A stretch of 64,000 nucleotides of DNA from Caballeronia megalochromosomata (GCA_001580565.1 LRBF01000013.1:62001-126000); one strand, 5' to 3'; shown: positions 28,349 to 37,792, counted from the first letter of the stretch. Notes: generated by a model not told the origin, from the letters alone. Numbers and translations: made by a program.

Positions 28349-28696
28349 GTAAATCCTGGTTTGCTAAACGTATTTTCAAGCGCGCGACGAAACAAGCTGC
28401 CGCGCCCCGGCACTCCGATCGTCCGCCGGACGCGAAACGACGCGGCGGACACGAGCAAAGCGGCCACGGAGGCCGGAAAAGAGAGCGTTGAGATTCGGCC
28501 GCACAAGCGGCATGCGCTTTCGAAGGAACCCCACGAAGGCGCGTTTCTGAGCCGTTCGCCGCTGTTTGTTGACGTTGTCATTTTCAGCAGCGAAGGCAGG
28601 AAAATCGGGCACATTTCTCGATTCGGGCGCGATGTTACCAGAACACCGCGCCACTGCCAACTACCTCGCGCCATCCAACTCATTGATGCAACAGAT
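28349..28696. other. Intergenic region upstream of rpsU
   Basis: About 350 bases between rpsU and the aldo/keto reductase gene (both minus strand). It should carry the rpsU promoter. An open frame of ~94 codons on the minus strand has no ribosome site or recognisable protein, so it is not called. Nothing else is clear. Confidence 0.5.
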
Positions 28697-29647
28697 TTAT
28701 TTCTGCCACGCGCTGGCTTCGTCGAGGAGTTCGATGTCGTCGGCGGCAAGCTGCAGATGTGTCGCGGCGGCGAGGCTTTGCAGTTGCCCGACCGATGTCG
28801 CGCTGGCGATCGGCGCCGTCACGCTCGGCCGCGCGATCATCCATGCGAGCGCGACGGTCGCGGGCGTCGTGTCATTGCGCTTCGAGACTTCGTCGAGCGC
28901 GTCGAGAATCCTGAAGCCGCGCGGGTTCAGATATTTTTCGACGCGCGAGCCGCGCGCCTTGTGCCGCGTGTCTTCCTTGGCGCGATACTTGCCCGACAGA
29001 AAGCCGCTCGCAAGCCCGTAGTACGGCACGACGGCGACCTTGTGCTGCTCCGCCACCGGCTCCAGATCCGTCTCATAACCTTCGCGATCGTAGAGGTTGT
29101 ATTCGGGCTGGAGGATCTGATACGCGGGCAAGCCCGAATCCTTCGCGATCTTCAGCGCCGCGTCGAGCCGCTCGCCCGTGTAGTTCGACGCGCCGATCAC
29201 CCTCACCTTCCCCGCCTTGATGAGCGTCTGATACGCGTCGAGCGTTTCATCGAGCGACGTGTTTTCGTCGTCGTAATGGGAAAAATAGACGTCGATGTAA
29301 TCGGTCTTCAGACGCCGCAGCGAATCGTCGACGGCTGCGGCGATGTTCGCCGCGGTGAGCCCGGCGCGCGTGCTCAGCTTGCCGACTTTGGTCGCGAGCA
29401 CGACCCGGTGGCGCTTGCCGCTTTCCTTGAACCACTTGCCGATGATCGTTTCCGATTCGCCGCCCTGATGCCCGTCGACCCAGGCGGAATAGACGTCCGC
29501 GGTGTCGATGAAGTTCAGCCCGTGATCGACGAACGCGTCGAGGATCGAGAACGACGTGCGCTCGTCGGCGGTCCAGCCGAACACGTTGCCGCCGAAGACG
29601 AGCGGCGCGACTTTTAGTTCCGATGTGCCGATGCTGCGTGTCTGCAT
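28697..29647 (-). CDS. Aldo/keto reductase
   Basis: NAD(P)H-dependent oxidoreductase of 316 residues with a TIM-barrel fold. The catalytic tetrad is D48, Y53, K87 and H124, seen in FIDTADVYS, LATKVGK and YFSHYDDEN. The C-terminal cofactor region is present (PIASATSVGQL). It resembles the YajO/Tas-type and Kv-beta-like branch. Substrate unknown. It is divergent from fliC, sharing the 243-base gap that holds the fliC promoter, but nothing links it to motility. Confidence 0.9.
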   Translation of the reverse strand: MQTRSIGTSELKVAPLVFGGNVFGWTADERTSFSILDAFVDHGLNFIDTADVYSAWVDGHQGGESETIIGKWFKESGKRHRVVLATKVGKLSTRAGLTAANIAAAVDDSLRRLKTDYIDVYFSHYDDENTSLDETLDAYQTLIKAGKVRVIGASNYTGERLDAALKIAKDSGLPAYQILQPEYNLYDREGYETDLEPVAEQHKVAVVPYYGLASGFLSGKYRAKEDTRHKARGSRVEKYLNPRGFRILDALDEVSKRNDTTPATVALAWMIARPSVTAPIASATSVGQLQSLAAATHLQLAADDIELLDEASAWQK

Positions 29648-29767
29648 GTGTGCTCCGAATGCGCGAGAAGAACGGATCGAAAAGCATACGCGCGAAACTG
29701 GCGCCTTGCCGGGCTTGCTTCTGGCGGCTTACGGCAGCATTCATTACACAAATCGTTTGCGCGGGCC

Positions 29768-29794
29768 TTAAGTTTTTTTCGAGGGGCCCGATAA
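29768..29794 (+). promoter_or_regulatory. Sigma-28 (FliA)-type promoter of fliC
   Basis: TTAAGTTT, an 11-base spacer, then CCCGATAA. This matches TAAAGTTT-N11-GCCGATAA at 7 of 8 in each half with exact spacing. It ends 96 bases before the fliC ATG. Confidence 0.88.
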
Positions 29795-29890
29795 CCACAA
29801 GTAGGCGGCCGGCTATCACCGAGCGCAGGACCGCCAGGCAACACTCGGTGCCAAAGCCAAAGCCAGACAAAGTCTCCCAGGAGAGCAAAA

Positions 29891-31468
29891 ATGATCGGTA
29901 TCAATAGCAATATCAACTCGCTGGTTGCCCAGCAGAACCTGAACAGCACGCAAAGCGCACTGTCGTCGGCCATCACCCGCCTGTCGTCGGGCAAGCGCAT
30001 CAACAGCGCATCGGATGACGCAGCCGGTCTCGCGATCGCTTCGCGCATGACGTCGCAGATCAACGGCCTGAACCAGGGCGTGTCGAACGCGAATGACGGC
30101 GTGTCGATGGCGCAAACCGCGTCGAGCGGCCTGAACCAGATCACCGATAACCTGCAGCGTATCCGCCAGCTGGCTGTGCAGGCTTCGAGCGGCTCGCTCT
30201 CGTCGACCGACGCAGCAGCGCTGCAATCGGAAGTCACGCAGCGTATCGCTGAAGTGAACCGTATCGCTTCGCAAACGACCTACAACGGCACCAACGTGCT
30301 CGACGGTTCGGCCGGCGTCAAGAACTTCCAGATCGGCGCCAATGTCGGTCAGTCGATCAGCATCGATCTGAGCCACGGCATGTCCGCAGCTCAACTCGGC
30401 CAGGGCGTTCCGCAGAAGGGCGTGACGCTCGGCTCCTTCAGCAATCTGAGCCTCGACTCCTCCACCGGCGGCGCGTACTCGGCCGGTACGAGCACGGGCA
30501 AGATCACGTCGATCAACGTCATTTCGGACGGCAACGGCGGCTTCAGCTTCACGGACCAGAACAACACGGCACTGAGCTCCGGCGCACAACTGGCTCTGTT
30601 TGGACCGACGTCGGGCACGACCGGCAGCACGACGGCCCCGACTTCGCTGAGCCTGACGGTGAGCGGTGCGCTCGCGAGCGGCAGCGCGTCGCAGACGGCA
30701 GCGGTAACGAACGCCAACAACCTGGTCGCTGCGGTCAGCGGCAAGAACGCCAACATCGCGTCGGCGAACTTCGCAACGGCTGCGCCCGCTCCGACGTCGT
30801 CGAACTACCAGACGTCGTCGCTCGGCCAGATCACGGGCCTGAGCCTCAACGCCGACGGCACGGCCTACACCGGTTCGGGTACGGCTGCGATCACCTCGAT
30901 CGAAATCTACAGCGACGGCGCCGGCGGTTATACGTTCGGCACCAACGGCACGGACCCGACGGCATCGAGCGGCGCCAACCAGCTCGCCTCCGGCACGGCC
31001 AGCAGCCTGTTCAACATCGGCACCGCTGCCGGGAACGGCGCAACGCTCGGCATCAAAGCGACCGGCGCGCTGGCCGGCACGACGGCCTTCACGGCGACGG
31101 ACAATTCGTCGAGCGCGAGCACCCTCACGTCGATCAACCTCAACAACCAGCCGCCGAAAGTTTCGAACATCGACATCAGCACGCAGTCGGGCGCGAACCA
31201 GGCCATCGAAGCAATCGACAACGCGTTGAACTCGGTGAACAGCCTCCAGGCAGGTCTCGGCGCCGCGCAGAACCGTTTCACGTCGATCGCTTCGACGCAG
31301 ACGCAGCAGTCGACCAACCTGTCGTCCGCTCAGTCGCAGATCACCGACGCGAACTTCGCGCAGGAAACCGCGAACCTGTCGAAGGCTCAAGTGCTGCAAC
31401 AGGCTGGTATCTCGGTGCTGGCTCAAGCGAACTCGATGCCGCAGCAGGTTCTGAAGCTCCTCGGCTAA
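29891..31468 (+). CDS. fliC: Flagellin
   Basis: Filament subunit of 525 residues, exported by the flagellar type III system. The conserved D0/D1 ends are complete: 1-~170 (GINSNINSLVAQQNLN, LSSGKRINSASDDAAGLAI) and ~425-525, ending MPQQVLKLLG. The surface-exposed middle contains a diverged internal duplication of ~80 residues (about 180-262 and 311-396), each with LGxxxxLSL, ITSIxxxSDGxGGxxF and a GALA ending. GGAGA lies eight bases before the ATG. Driven by the sigma-28-type promoter upstream. Confidence 0.97.
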   Translation: MIGINSNINSLVAQQNLNSTQSALSSAITRLSSGKRINSASDDAAGLAIASRMTSQINGLNQGVSNANDGVSMAQTASSGLNQITDNLQRIRQLAVQASSGSLSSTDAAALQSEVTQRIAEVNRIASQTTYNGTNVLDGSAGVKNFQIGANVGQSISIDLSHGMSAAQLGQGVPQKGVTLGSFSNLSLDSSTGGAYSAGTSTGKITSINVISDGNGGFSFTDQNNTALSSGAQLALFGPTSGTTGSTTAPTSLSLTVSGALASGSASQTAAVTNANNLVAAVSGKNANIASANFATAAPAPTSSNYQTSSLGQITGLSLNADGTAYTGSGTAAITSIEIYSDGAGGYTFGTNGTDPTASSGANQLASGTASSLFNIGTAAGNGATLGIKATGALAGTTAFTATDNSSSASTLTSINLNNQPPKVSNIDISTQSGANQAIEAIDNALNSVNSLQAGLGAAQNRFTSIASTQTQQSTNLSSAQSQITDANFAQETANLSKAQVLQQAGISVLAQANSMPQQVLKLLG

Positions 31469-31564
31469 GCAACATCGCCGACGCTGTAACCGGTGCGCGT
31501 TATCAGTACAATGCGCGCCGGACGTAACAAAGTTTTGCAGTAGAAACGCAGCAGTCAGCGCCCG

Positions 31565-31610
31565 GGGAGCTTGTCTCCCTGCGCGCATTTCCGGGAGATG
31601 ACGACTCCCG
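31565..31610 (+). repeat. Two consecutive hairpins in the fliC-fliD spacer
   Basis: GGGAG-CTTGT-CTCCC (31565-31579) and CGGGAG-ATGACGA-CTCCCG (31592-31610). No T-tract follows either, and they lie 44-90 bases before the fliD start. They could tune fliC readthrough or protect or mask the fliD leader. The arms are near-identical, so alternative pairing between the two is possible. Confidence 0.45.
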
Positions 31611-31653
31611 CCCAATTTCGAACGATCGCGACAACGCAACGACCGGAGCACAC

Positions 31654-33165
31654 ATGACCACCGTAGCCACGACAACGGGTTCCACTGTTGATCCGACGAG
31701 CGCCGTACAGCAGGCCGCACAGTCGATCATCAGCGGTTCCACGAACTCGACGATGGACGTGAACTCGCTCGTCACCGCGATCGTCAACGCGAAAGTCGCG
31801 GGACAGACCGACGCGCTCAACAACAAGAAAACGTCCGACAACACGCAGCTCACCGCGATCGGCACGCTCAAGTCCGTGCTGTCGCTGCTGCAAAGCTCGC
31901 TCACGAATCTCTCGAACGGCACCGCGCTCGGCGCCTACACCGCCAGCGCGGACGGCAAGGGCCTCACGGCCACCGCCGACACGACCGCGGTCGCCGGCAG
32001 CTACTCGGTGAGCGTCAGCAACATCGCGACGTCGCAATCGCTCACGTCGGGCGTGATCGGCTCAGGCGCGCTCGGCACCGGTTCGCTCACGCTGAACGTG
32101 AACGGCAAGTCGAGCACGGTCAACATCGACAGCAGCAACAACACGCTCTCGGGCATCGCGTCCGCGATCAACTCGGCGTCCGACAATCCGGGCGTCACGG
32201 CGACCGTCATCAATGGCGCGGATGGCCAGCATCTCGTGCTGCGCTCCGCGTCGACGGGGCTCGCCAATGCGATCAACGTTTCCGTCAGTTCGAGCGACAG
32301 TGCGCTCAACTCGCTGGCGGTGACGTCCGGTACATCGACGGTCGATCCGAACGATTCGACCAAGACGGTCACGCCGTACACGACGGTCACGGCTGGCGGC
32401 AGCAACTGGACGCAGACCAGCTCGGGCCAGGACTCGCATCTGACGATCGCGGGTACGGCGGTCACGAGCGCGAGCAACACGATCAAGGATGCGATCTCGG
32501 GCGTGAGCATGACGCTGACCTCGGACTCGGTGAGCTCGTCGCCGCAGACTCTGACGGTAAGCCAGGACACCGATAACCTGAAGACCACGATCAACTCGTT
32601 CGTCACCGCGTACAACAACTTCGTCACCACGGCGTCGACCCTGACCTCGTACGATTCGACCGCCAGCTCGCAAGGCGCGCTGCTCGGCGACTCGATGATG
32701 AACACGATCAAGAACACGATCTCCAGCACGATCAGCAAGGCGATCGGCACGGGTTCGAGCGCGGTCAATCTGGCATCGATCGGCATCGCATTGCAGCCGG
32801 ACGGCACGCTCAAAACGGACGACGACGCGCTTTCCGCGGCACTGTCGAGCAATTCAGGCACGATCGCCAAGCTGTTCAACTCGAGCACGGGCGTCGCCGC
32901 GTCGCTCAACAACAGCCTGACCTCGTTCCTGCAGACCGGCGGCATCATCGACACGCGCACGACCGCGCTCAATGCCGATCTGACCAGCATCGCCGATCAG
33001 CAGACGCAGCTCACCGCATACACGCAGCAATTGACGACCGACTATAACGCGCAGTTCACGGCGCTCAACACGCTGATGTCGAGCATGTCGACGCAGGCGA
33101 GCTATCTGACCGCGCTCTTCGGCGGCACCAACAGCGCGGGCGCGCTGGCTACGAACGCGAAGTAA
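31654..33165 (+). CDS. fliD: Flagellar filament cap protein FliD
   Basis: Filament capping protein (hook-associated protein 2) of 503 residues that folds flagellin at the filament tip. The N-terminal FliD domain contains MDVNSLVTAIVNAKVAGQ; the C-terminal domain has ASIGIALQPDGTLKTDDDAL and a coiled-coil tail. The product is Ser/Thr/Ala-rich with very few aromatic residues. ATG at 31654 follows CGGAG. It lies 185 bases after fliC and 17 before fliT. Confidence 0.96.
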   Translation: MTTVATTTGSTVDPTSAVQQAAQSIISGSTNSTMDVNSLVTAIVNAKVAGQTDALNNKKTSDNTQLTAIGTLKSVLSLLQSSLTNLSNGTALGAYTASADGKGLTATADTTAVAGSYSVSVSNIATSQSLTSGVIGSGALGTGSLTLNVNGKSSTVNIDSSNNTLSGIASAINSASDNPGVTATVINGADGQHLVLRSASTGLANAINVSVSSSDSALNSLAVTSGTSTVDPNDSTKTVTPYTTVTAGGSNWTQTSSGQDSHLTIAGTAVTSASNTIKDAISGVSMTLTSDSVSSSPQTLTVSQDTDNLKTTINSFVTAYNNFVTTASTLTSYDSTASSQGALLGDSMMNTIKNTISSTISKAIGTGSSAVNLASIGIALQPDGTLKTDDDALSAALSSNSGTIAKLFNSSTGVAASLNNSLTSFLQTGGIIDTRTTALNADLTSIADQQTQLTAYTQQLTTDYNAQFTALNTLMSSMSTQASYLTALFGGTNSAGALATNAK

Positions 33166-33182
33166 CGGGAAGGCATAGGACC

Positions 33183-33482
33183 ATGAACCAGAACGAATTG
33201 ATTCAGAACGCCTGGGCGTTGACCGAGGCGATCGACGAAGCGGTGAGCCAGGAAGACTGGACGCGCGCGGCCGAACTCGCGCAAGCGCGCGCGCCGCTCG
33301 TGATGGCGCTGCAAGCCGAACAGCCGGCGGAAGCGCTCGCGGTCATTCGCAAGATTCAGGCAAGCATCGAGGCGGTTGCCACGCGTGCTCAGAGCGCACA
33401 GTCTGCGCTTTCGACGACCTATCGCCGGTCGATGGACGGGGCGAAGGCCGCAAGCCGATACCATCAGGCGGCGCGGTTCTAA
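33183..33482 (+). CDS. fliT: Flagellar export chaperone FliT
   Basis: Small all-helical chaperone of 99 residues, expected to bind FliD before export and, in enterics, to restrain FlhDC. The call rests on position (17 bases after fliD), length and helical composition (IQNAWALTEAIDEAVSQEDWTRAAELAQAR); sequence conservation in this family is low. It is the last gene before a terminator. Confidence 0.82.
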   Translation: MNQNELIQNAWALTEAIDEAVSQEDWTRAAELAQARAPLVMALQAEQPAEALAVIRKIQASIEAVATRAQSAQSALSTTYRRSMDGAKAASRYHQAARF

Positions 33483-33566
33483 AGTTTTCCTTTCTCGCGC
33501 CGATAACACTACTAAGAACAACAAGAACAACGCGCCGGTTTTCGCGGCGCGCTGCTTCGCTCTTCG

Positions 33567-33590
33567 ATGCCCGCCTTGGCGGGCATTTTT
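33567..33590 (+). terminator. Rho-independent terminator after fliT
   Basis: ATGCCCGCC (33567-33575) pairs with GGCGGGCAT (33578-33586) and continues into T5. It lies 85 bases past fliT. Confidence 0.85.
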
Positions 33591-33595
33591 ATTTC

Positions 33596-34606
33596 TCACC
33601 GCCCAAGCGTCAACACGAGATAAGTCGCATATAGAACGCCGTTCCCGAGCAGCGCCCACAGCACGACCCCATTATCCTTCGCGTTGAACCGCAACCACGC
33701 CGCCGCCGCGAGCGTGATCAGCACGCCGGTCAGCACCTCCACCCGAGGCTCCCACGGCGTCAACATGATGCCGATCGCCGGCAGCAGCGTCCCCTGAAAC
33801 ACCATCGCCCCGGTGATATTCCCGAACGCGAGCGTGTCCTTCCCTCTGCGCGCCCACATGATGCTGTTCACCTTCTCCGGCAATTCCGTGGCGATCGGAA
33901 TGATGATGAGCGACAGCAACAGCGCCGAAATCCCCAGCGCATGCGACACGCCCTCGACGCCGTGAATGAACCCCTTCGCGCCGCCGACGAGCAACACGAT
34001 GCCCACGAGAAACTGCAGCATGATCGTGCCGAGCGACGTCTTCAGGCCGAGACGCGACGCGAACAAGGCCTCAGGCGCTTCCGTCCCATGCCCGCCCTCG
34101 ACGAGCTTCGCCGAAGCCCTGAACGTCGAAATCACATAGACGACATACACCCCGACGAGACCAGCCGCAAACAGCGCGCGCACCTCCCACGCATGATGCG
34201 GCACGAACATCGCGGCGCACGCGATCAGGAACGCGCACAAGAAGAAATTGAGATCGCGCGTGAAGCCGCTGCGCTCCGGCGTGATCCGTCCACGCAAGCC
34301 GCGCGACCTGAGAATCGCGACGGTCATCAGGCAAGTGGAAAGCGTCGCGAGCATCAGCGGCGCGCCGAGAATCGCGCCGACGCCGATCTCTTCGTTGACC
34401 GCGCGGCTCGATGTACCGCCGAGCAGTGCGATGATCGGCACCGTGGTCTCCGGCAACGCCGTGCCGACCGCCGCGAACAGCGACCCGGTCACGCCTTCGG
34501 AAATGCCGAGCCGTTCACCGAGATGTTCGAGCGCATTCGTGAAAAGCTCCGACGCGATCAGAATGATCGCGAGCATCAGCGCGAGTTCGAGAAAGAGCAT
34601 CGTCAT
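33596..34606 (-). CDS. Sodium/calcium exchanger family membrane protein (CaCA)
   Basis: Cation antiporter of 336 residues with about ten membrane helices in two inverted halves. The alpha-repeat motifs are seen as GSLFAAVGTALPETTVPIIALL in the first half and IIIPIATELPEKVNSIMWARRG in the second, each with the conserved acidic residue. The family exchanges Ca2+ against Na+ or H+, but the ion is not certain. Start ATG at 34606 follows GAGGTG. It is convergent with fliT and divergent from the ABC binding protein. Confidence 0.87.
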   Translation of the reverse strand: MTMLFLELALMLAIILIASELFTNALEHLGERLGISEGVTGSLFAAVGTALPETTVPIIALLGGTSSRAVNEEIGVGAILGAPLMLATLSTCLMTVAILRSRGLRGRITPERSGFTRDLNFFLCAFLIACAAMFVPHHAWEVRALFAAGLVGVYVVYVISTFRASAKLVEGGHGTEAPEALFASRLGLKTSLGTIMLQFLVGIVLLVGGAKGFIHGVEGVSHALGISALLLSLIIIPIATELPEKVNSIMWARRGKDTLAFGNITGAMVFQGTLLPAIGIMLTPWEPRVEVLTGVLITLAAAAWLRFNAKDNGVVLWALLGNGVLYATYLVLTLGR

Positions 34607-35071
34607 GCGGCACCTCGCATCGAAACATGCGATAAGCGCGCAAGCGTGCGCGAAAGACAGGGATGTTGTAATTGTGGGGACACGATGATTCCACGGCCGG
34701 ACGTCAAGCGAACCACGATGCGCCACGCGCCGTCCGACCAAGAACGACATAGCGCATCGATGGTCTCGCCAAACCGTTCGGTCGAACGCGCCACGGCAGC
34801 AGGGCCGAGGATGTTGACGCGTTCTCCTTCGCGCACGAAGGAAGGCTACTCCCCAAAGACGGCGCAAGTTTAGCCTGATGCGGCCGGTTTCGGCAAGCCG
34901 CGCGCGCATGAGGCAAAAGTGTCATGAATAAGCGTATGCCGATCGAATCGTTGTCGGCGCGGGATGCATTCGCTAATCTAGCCGCGCCGGGCGCGCCGCT
35001 TGCTGCGCGCCCAAGCGATCCTGTGAACAAAAAATGATACGTTGTGTGACCACAAGGTCACGGGAGATCTC
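34607..35071. other. Intergenic region between the antiporter and the ABC binding protein
   Basis: A 465-base gap between divergent genes. It should carry both promoters. The only clear structure is the hairpin at 35046-35061 near the right end. No gene is supported. Confidence 0.5.
35046..35061 (+). repeat. Hairpin directly before the ribosome site of the binding-protein gene
   Basis: GTGACC-ACAA-GGTCAC is a perfect 6-bp stem with a four-base loop. The GGGAGA ribosome site begins right after it, so it may be a 5'-leader element affecting translation, or a small operator. Confidence 0.4.
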
Positions 35072-36667
35072 ATGCGCCTGACCCTCTTCGCCGCAGCCAC
35101 CGCAATGGCCATCCTCGCCGCGCCGACGCTCGCGGTGTCCAAGCCGCTCACCGTCTGCACCGAATCGAGCCCGGACGGCTTCGACGTCGTGCAATTCAAT
35201 TCGCTCGTGACGACGAATGCGTCCGCGGATGTCGTCTTCAATACGCTCGTCTCCTACGATGAAGCCACGAAGAAGGTCGTGCCCTCGCTCGCGCAAACGT
35301 GGGACGTGAGCAGCGATGGCCTGACCTACACCTTCCATCTGCGTCCGAACGTTCAGTTTCAGACGACCGATTACTTCAAGCCGACGCGCCCGCTCAACGC
35401 CGACGACGTCGTCTTCACGTTCGAGCGCATGCTGTCGGACAGCAATCCGTGGCACAAGGTCGCCGGCGCGAGCGGCTTTCCGCACGCGCAGTCGATGGGC
35501 CTCGTGAAGCTCATCAAGGCCGTGTCGAAAGTCGATGAACAGACCGTGAAATTCGAGCTGAACGAGCCGAACGCGACCTTCGTGCCGATTCTCACGATGG
35601 GTTTCGCATCGATCTATTCGTCGGAGTACGCGGACAAGCTGCTCAAGGCGAACCAGCAGAACGATCTGAACAGCAAGCCGATCGGCACCGGCCCGTACGT
35701 GCTGAAGAGCTACACGAAGGATTCGGTGATCCGCTACGACGTCAATCCGTCGTACTGGGGCCCGAAACCCAAGATCGACCGCCTGATCTATGCGATCACG
35801 CCGGACGCGTCCGTGCGCGCGCAGAAGATCAAGGCGGGCGAATGCCAGATCGCGCTCTCGCCCAAGCCGCAGGACGTGCTCGATGCGAAGAAAGACACGT
35901 CGCTCAAAGTGAGTGAAGCGCCCGCCTTCATGACCGCGTTCGTCGCGCTCAACACGCAAAAGAAGCCGCTCGATAACCCGAAGGTGCGTCAGGCGATCAA
36001 CATGGCGTTCGATCGCACGACGTACATGAAGACCGTGTTCGACAACACCGCCACGCCCGCCGTGAATCCGTATCCGCCGAATACGTGGAGCTATGACAAG
36101 AACATCGCGGCGTACAAGTATTCATCGGCCGATGCGAAGAAGCTGCTCGCCGAAGCGGGCTTCCCGAACGGTTTCGACACGACGATCTGGGTGCGCCCGA
36201 ACGGCAGCGTGCTGAATCCGAATCCGAAAGCCGGCGCTGAACTGCTGCAGGCCGACCTCGCGAAGATCGGCGTGAAGGCGCAGGTCAAGGTGATCGAGTG
36301 GGGAGAACTGATCAAGGAAGCCAAGCAGGGCCAGCACGACATGCTGTTCATGGGCTGGGCCGGCGACAACGGCGATCCGGACAACTACATGTCGCCGCTC
36401 TTCAGTTGCAATGCGGTGAAGTCGGGCATCAACTTCGCGCGCTACTGCGACAGCCAGCTCGACAAGCTCATCGCGGACGGCAAATCGACGGCCGATGTCG
36501 CGCAGCGCACCAAGGCGTATGTGGACGCGCAGAAGATCATCCACGATCAGGCGCTGTGGATTCCGCTCGTCTATCCGACCGCCGCCGCGCTCACGCGTGC
36601 GAACGTCGTCGGCTATAACGTGAGTCCGTTCGGGCGCGTGAATTTCGGCGGCGTTTCGGTGCAGTAA
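35072..36667 (+). CDS. ABC transporter substrate-binding protein, dipeptide/oligopeptide type
   Basis: Periplasmic solute-binding protein (cluster C, SBP_bac_5) of 531 residues, close to DppA. Signal peptide 1-~23. The family motif region PSLAQTWDVSSDGLTYTFHLRPNVQF is present, as are IGTGPYVLKSY and PNxWxYD further on. Only two cysteine pairs are visible, as in DppA. GGGAGA precedes the ATG at 35072. No permease or ATPase genes follow, so it is an orphan relying on a transporter elsewhere. The ligand may be dipeptides or haem-like molecules. Confidence 0.9.
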   Translation: MRLTLFAAATAMAILAAPTLAVSKPLTVCTESSPDGFDVVQFNSLVTTNASADVVFNTLVSYDEATKKVVPSLAQTWDVSSDGLTYTFHLRPNVQFQTTDYFKPTRPLNADDVVFTFERMLSDSNPWHKVAGASGFPHAQSMGLVKLIKAVSKVDEQTVKFELNEPNATFVPILTMGFASIYSSEYADKLLKANQQNDLNSKPIGTGPYVLKSYTKDSVIRYDVNPSYWGPKPKIDRLIYAITPDASVRAQKIKAGECQIALSPKPQDVLDAKKDTSLKVSEAPAFMTAFVALNTQKKPLDNPKVRQAINMAFDRTTYMKTVFDNTATPAVNPYPPNTWSYDKNIAAYKYSSADAKKLLAEAGFPNGFDTTIWVRPNGSVLNPNPKAGAELLQADLAKIGVKAQVKVIEWGELIKEAKQGQHDMLFMGWAGDNGDPDNYMSPLFSCNAVKSGINFARYCDSQLDKLIADGKSTADVAQRTKAYVDAQKIIHDQALWIPLVYPTAAALTRANVVGYNVSPFGRVNFGGVSVQ

Positions 36668-36672
36668 ACGCT

Positions 36673-36717
36673 GTCAGGCCGGCGTGAAGCGAATCACGCC
36701 GTCAGCGCCGGTCTGAC
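36673..36717. terminator. Imperfect hairpin at the convergent ends of the binding-protein and MBL genes
   Basis: GTCAGGCCGGCG (36673-36684) pairs with CGCCGGTCTGAC (36706-36717) with one mismatch. The two genes end only 6 bases apart, so this lies in the last codons of the MBL gene. It has no long T-tract; a terminator role is plausible but weak. Confidence 0.4.
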
Positions 36718-37747
36718 GTTTCAGCGTGCCGTCGAGCCAGAGCAGGTTCAGATGCGCGAGCGCTTCGCCGAGCGCGAATGTCATCTGATGAATGTCGAGC
36801 TTGCGCCTGAACATGCTCGGCACGATGTCGGCGGCGCTGCACGGTTTCGCGGCGCACGCCTCGCGCACTTCCGCCAGCCGCGCGCGATGATGCTCCCGCA
36901 ATTGCCCGATGCGCGTCTGCACGCCGCGAAACGGCTTGCCGTGCGAGGGCAGCGCGAGCGTGTCGGGGGGCATCGTTTCATAGCGGCCGAGCGATTCCAG
37001 ATACAACGCGAGCGGATTGCCTTCCGGCTCGACCGCGAACACGGACACGTTCGTCGAAATGCGCGGCAAGACCATGTCGCCGGAGATGAGCAGCTTGTCG
37101 GCGGCGCAGAAGAGCGCGCTATGTTCCGGCGAATGCCCGTAGCCCGACACCACTTCCCAGTCGCGCGTGCCGATGCGGATGACATCGCCGTTGCGAATGC
37201 GCCGATATTCGGCGGGAATCGACGGCACGAGCGTCGGGTAATAGCTGTCGCGCTTGCGCAAGGCATCGAGTGACGCTTCGTCGGTCAGGCCGTGCGCCGC
37301 GAAATGCGCCGCCGCACGCTCGCCGCCGGCGTTGGAACCGTCGCCCGCCGCCATCACGCGGCCCATCGCGTATTCGCCCAGCGAGATCCACAGGCGCACG
37401 TTCCAGCGCGCCTTGTCGCCGCCTGTGCAGATCCAGTCGGCAAGACCGAGGTGATCCGGATGGCAATGCGTGACGATCACGCGCAGCACGGGCAGGCCGT
37501 CCAGCACGGAGTCGAACACGCGCTCCCAGTTGGCGCGGATCGTATCGCTCGAAATGCCGCAATCGACGACGGTCCAGCCCTTCACGCCGTCGATTTCGTC
37601 ACGCAGCAGCCAGAGATTGATGTGATCGAGCGCGAACGGCAACGGCATGCGCAGCCAGAACACGCCCGGCGCCACTTCCTTGACGCCGCCCGATTCGGGC
37701 AGTCCGTCGGCGAAAACATAGTCGAGCTGGTGTTCGAGTGCGTTCAT
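36674..37747 (-). CDS. MBL-fold metallo-hydrolase
   Basis: Metallo-beta-lactamase-fold hydrolase of 357 residues. The metal motif is T-H94-C-H96-P-D98-H99-L, with further ligands in GYGHSPEHS and LISGD and a late SHGKPF. A C-terminal winged-helix-like extension (~265-357) resembles the LACTB2/RNase-like and BRCT-free MBL group found in Burkholderia. Substrate unknown. Divergent from a MerR regulator with an operator-like site between them, so probably under its control. Confidence 0.87.
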   Translation of the reverse strand: MNALEHQLDYVFADGLPESGGVKEVAPGVFWLRMPLPFALDHINLWLLRDEIDGVKGWTVVDCGISSDTIRANWERVFDSVLDGLPVLRVIVTHCHPDHLGLADWICTGGDKARWNVRLWISLGEYAMGRVMAAGDGSNAGGERAAAHFAAHGLTDEASLDALRKRDSYYPTLVPSIPAEYRRIRNGDVIRIGTRDWEVVSGYGHSPEHSALFCAADKLLISGDMVLPRISTNVSVFAVEPEGNPLALYLESLGRYETMPPDTLALPSHGKPFRGVQTRIGQLREHHRARLAEVREACAAKPCSAADIVPSMFRRKLDIHQMTFALGEALAHLNLLWLDGTLKRQTGADGVIRFTPA

Positions 37748-37792
37748 TCGGTCCCTGCCTCCGGGTTTGCGCCGCGTTGCATTTTGGCGAAG

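Noticed and set aside
28376..28660. Minus-strand open frame of 94 codons upstream of rpsU
   Set aside because: Arg-rich, no ribosome site, and it occupies the expected rpsU promoter region.
31469..31564. Sigma-28 promoter for fliD at the AAAGTTTT near 31520
   Set aside because: The -35-like half is present, but no GCCGATAA-like half follows at 11 bases.
29816..31720. Long minus-strand open frame opposite fliC
   Set aside because: Arg/Val-rich shadow of flagellin with no ribosome site or recognisable domain.
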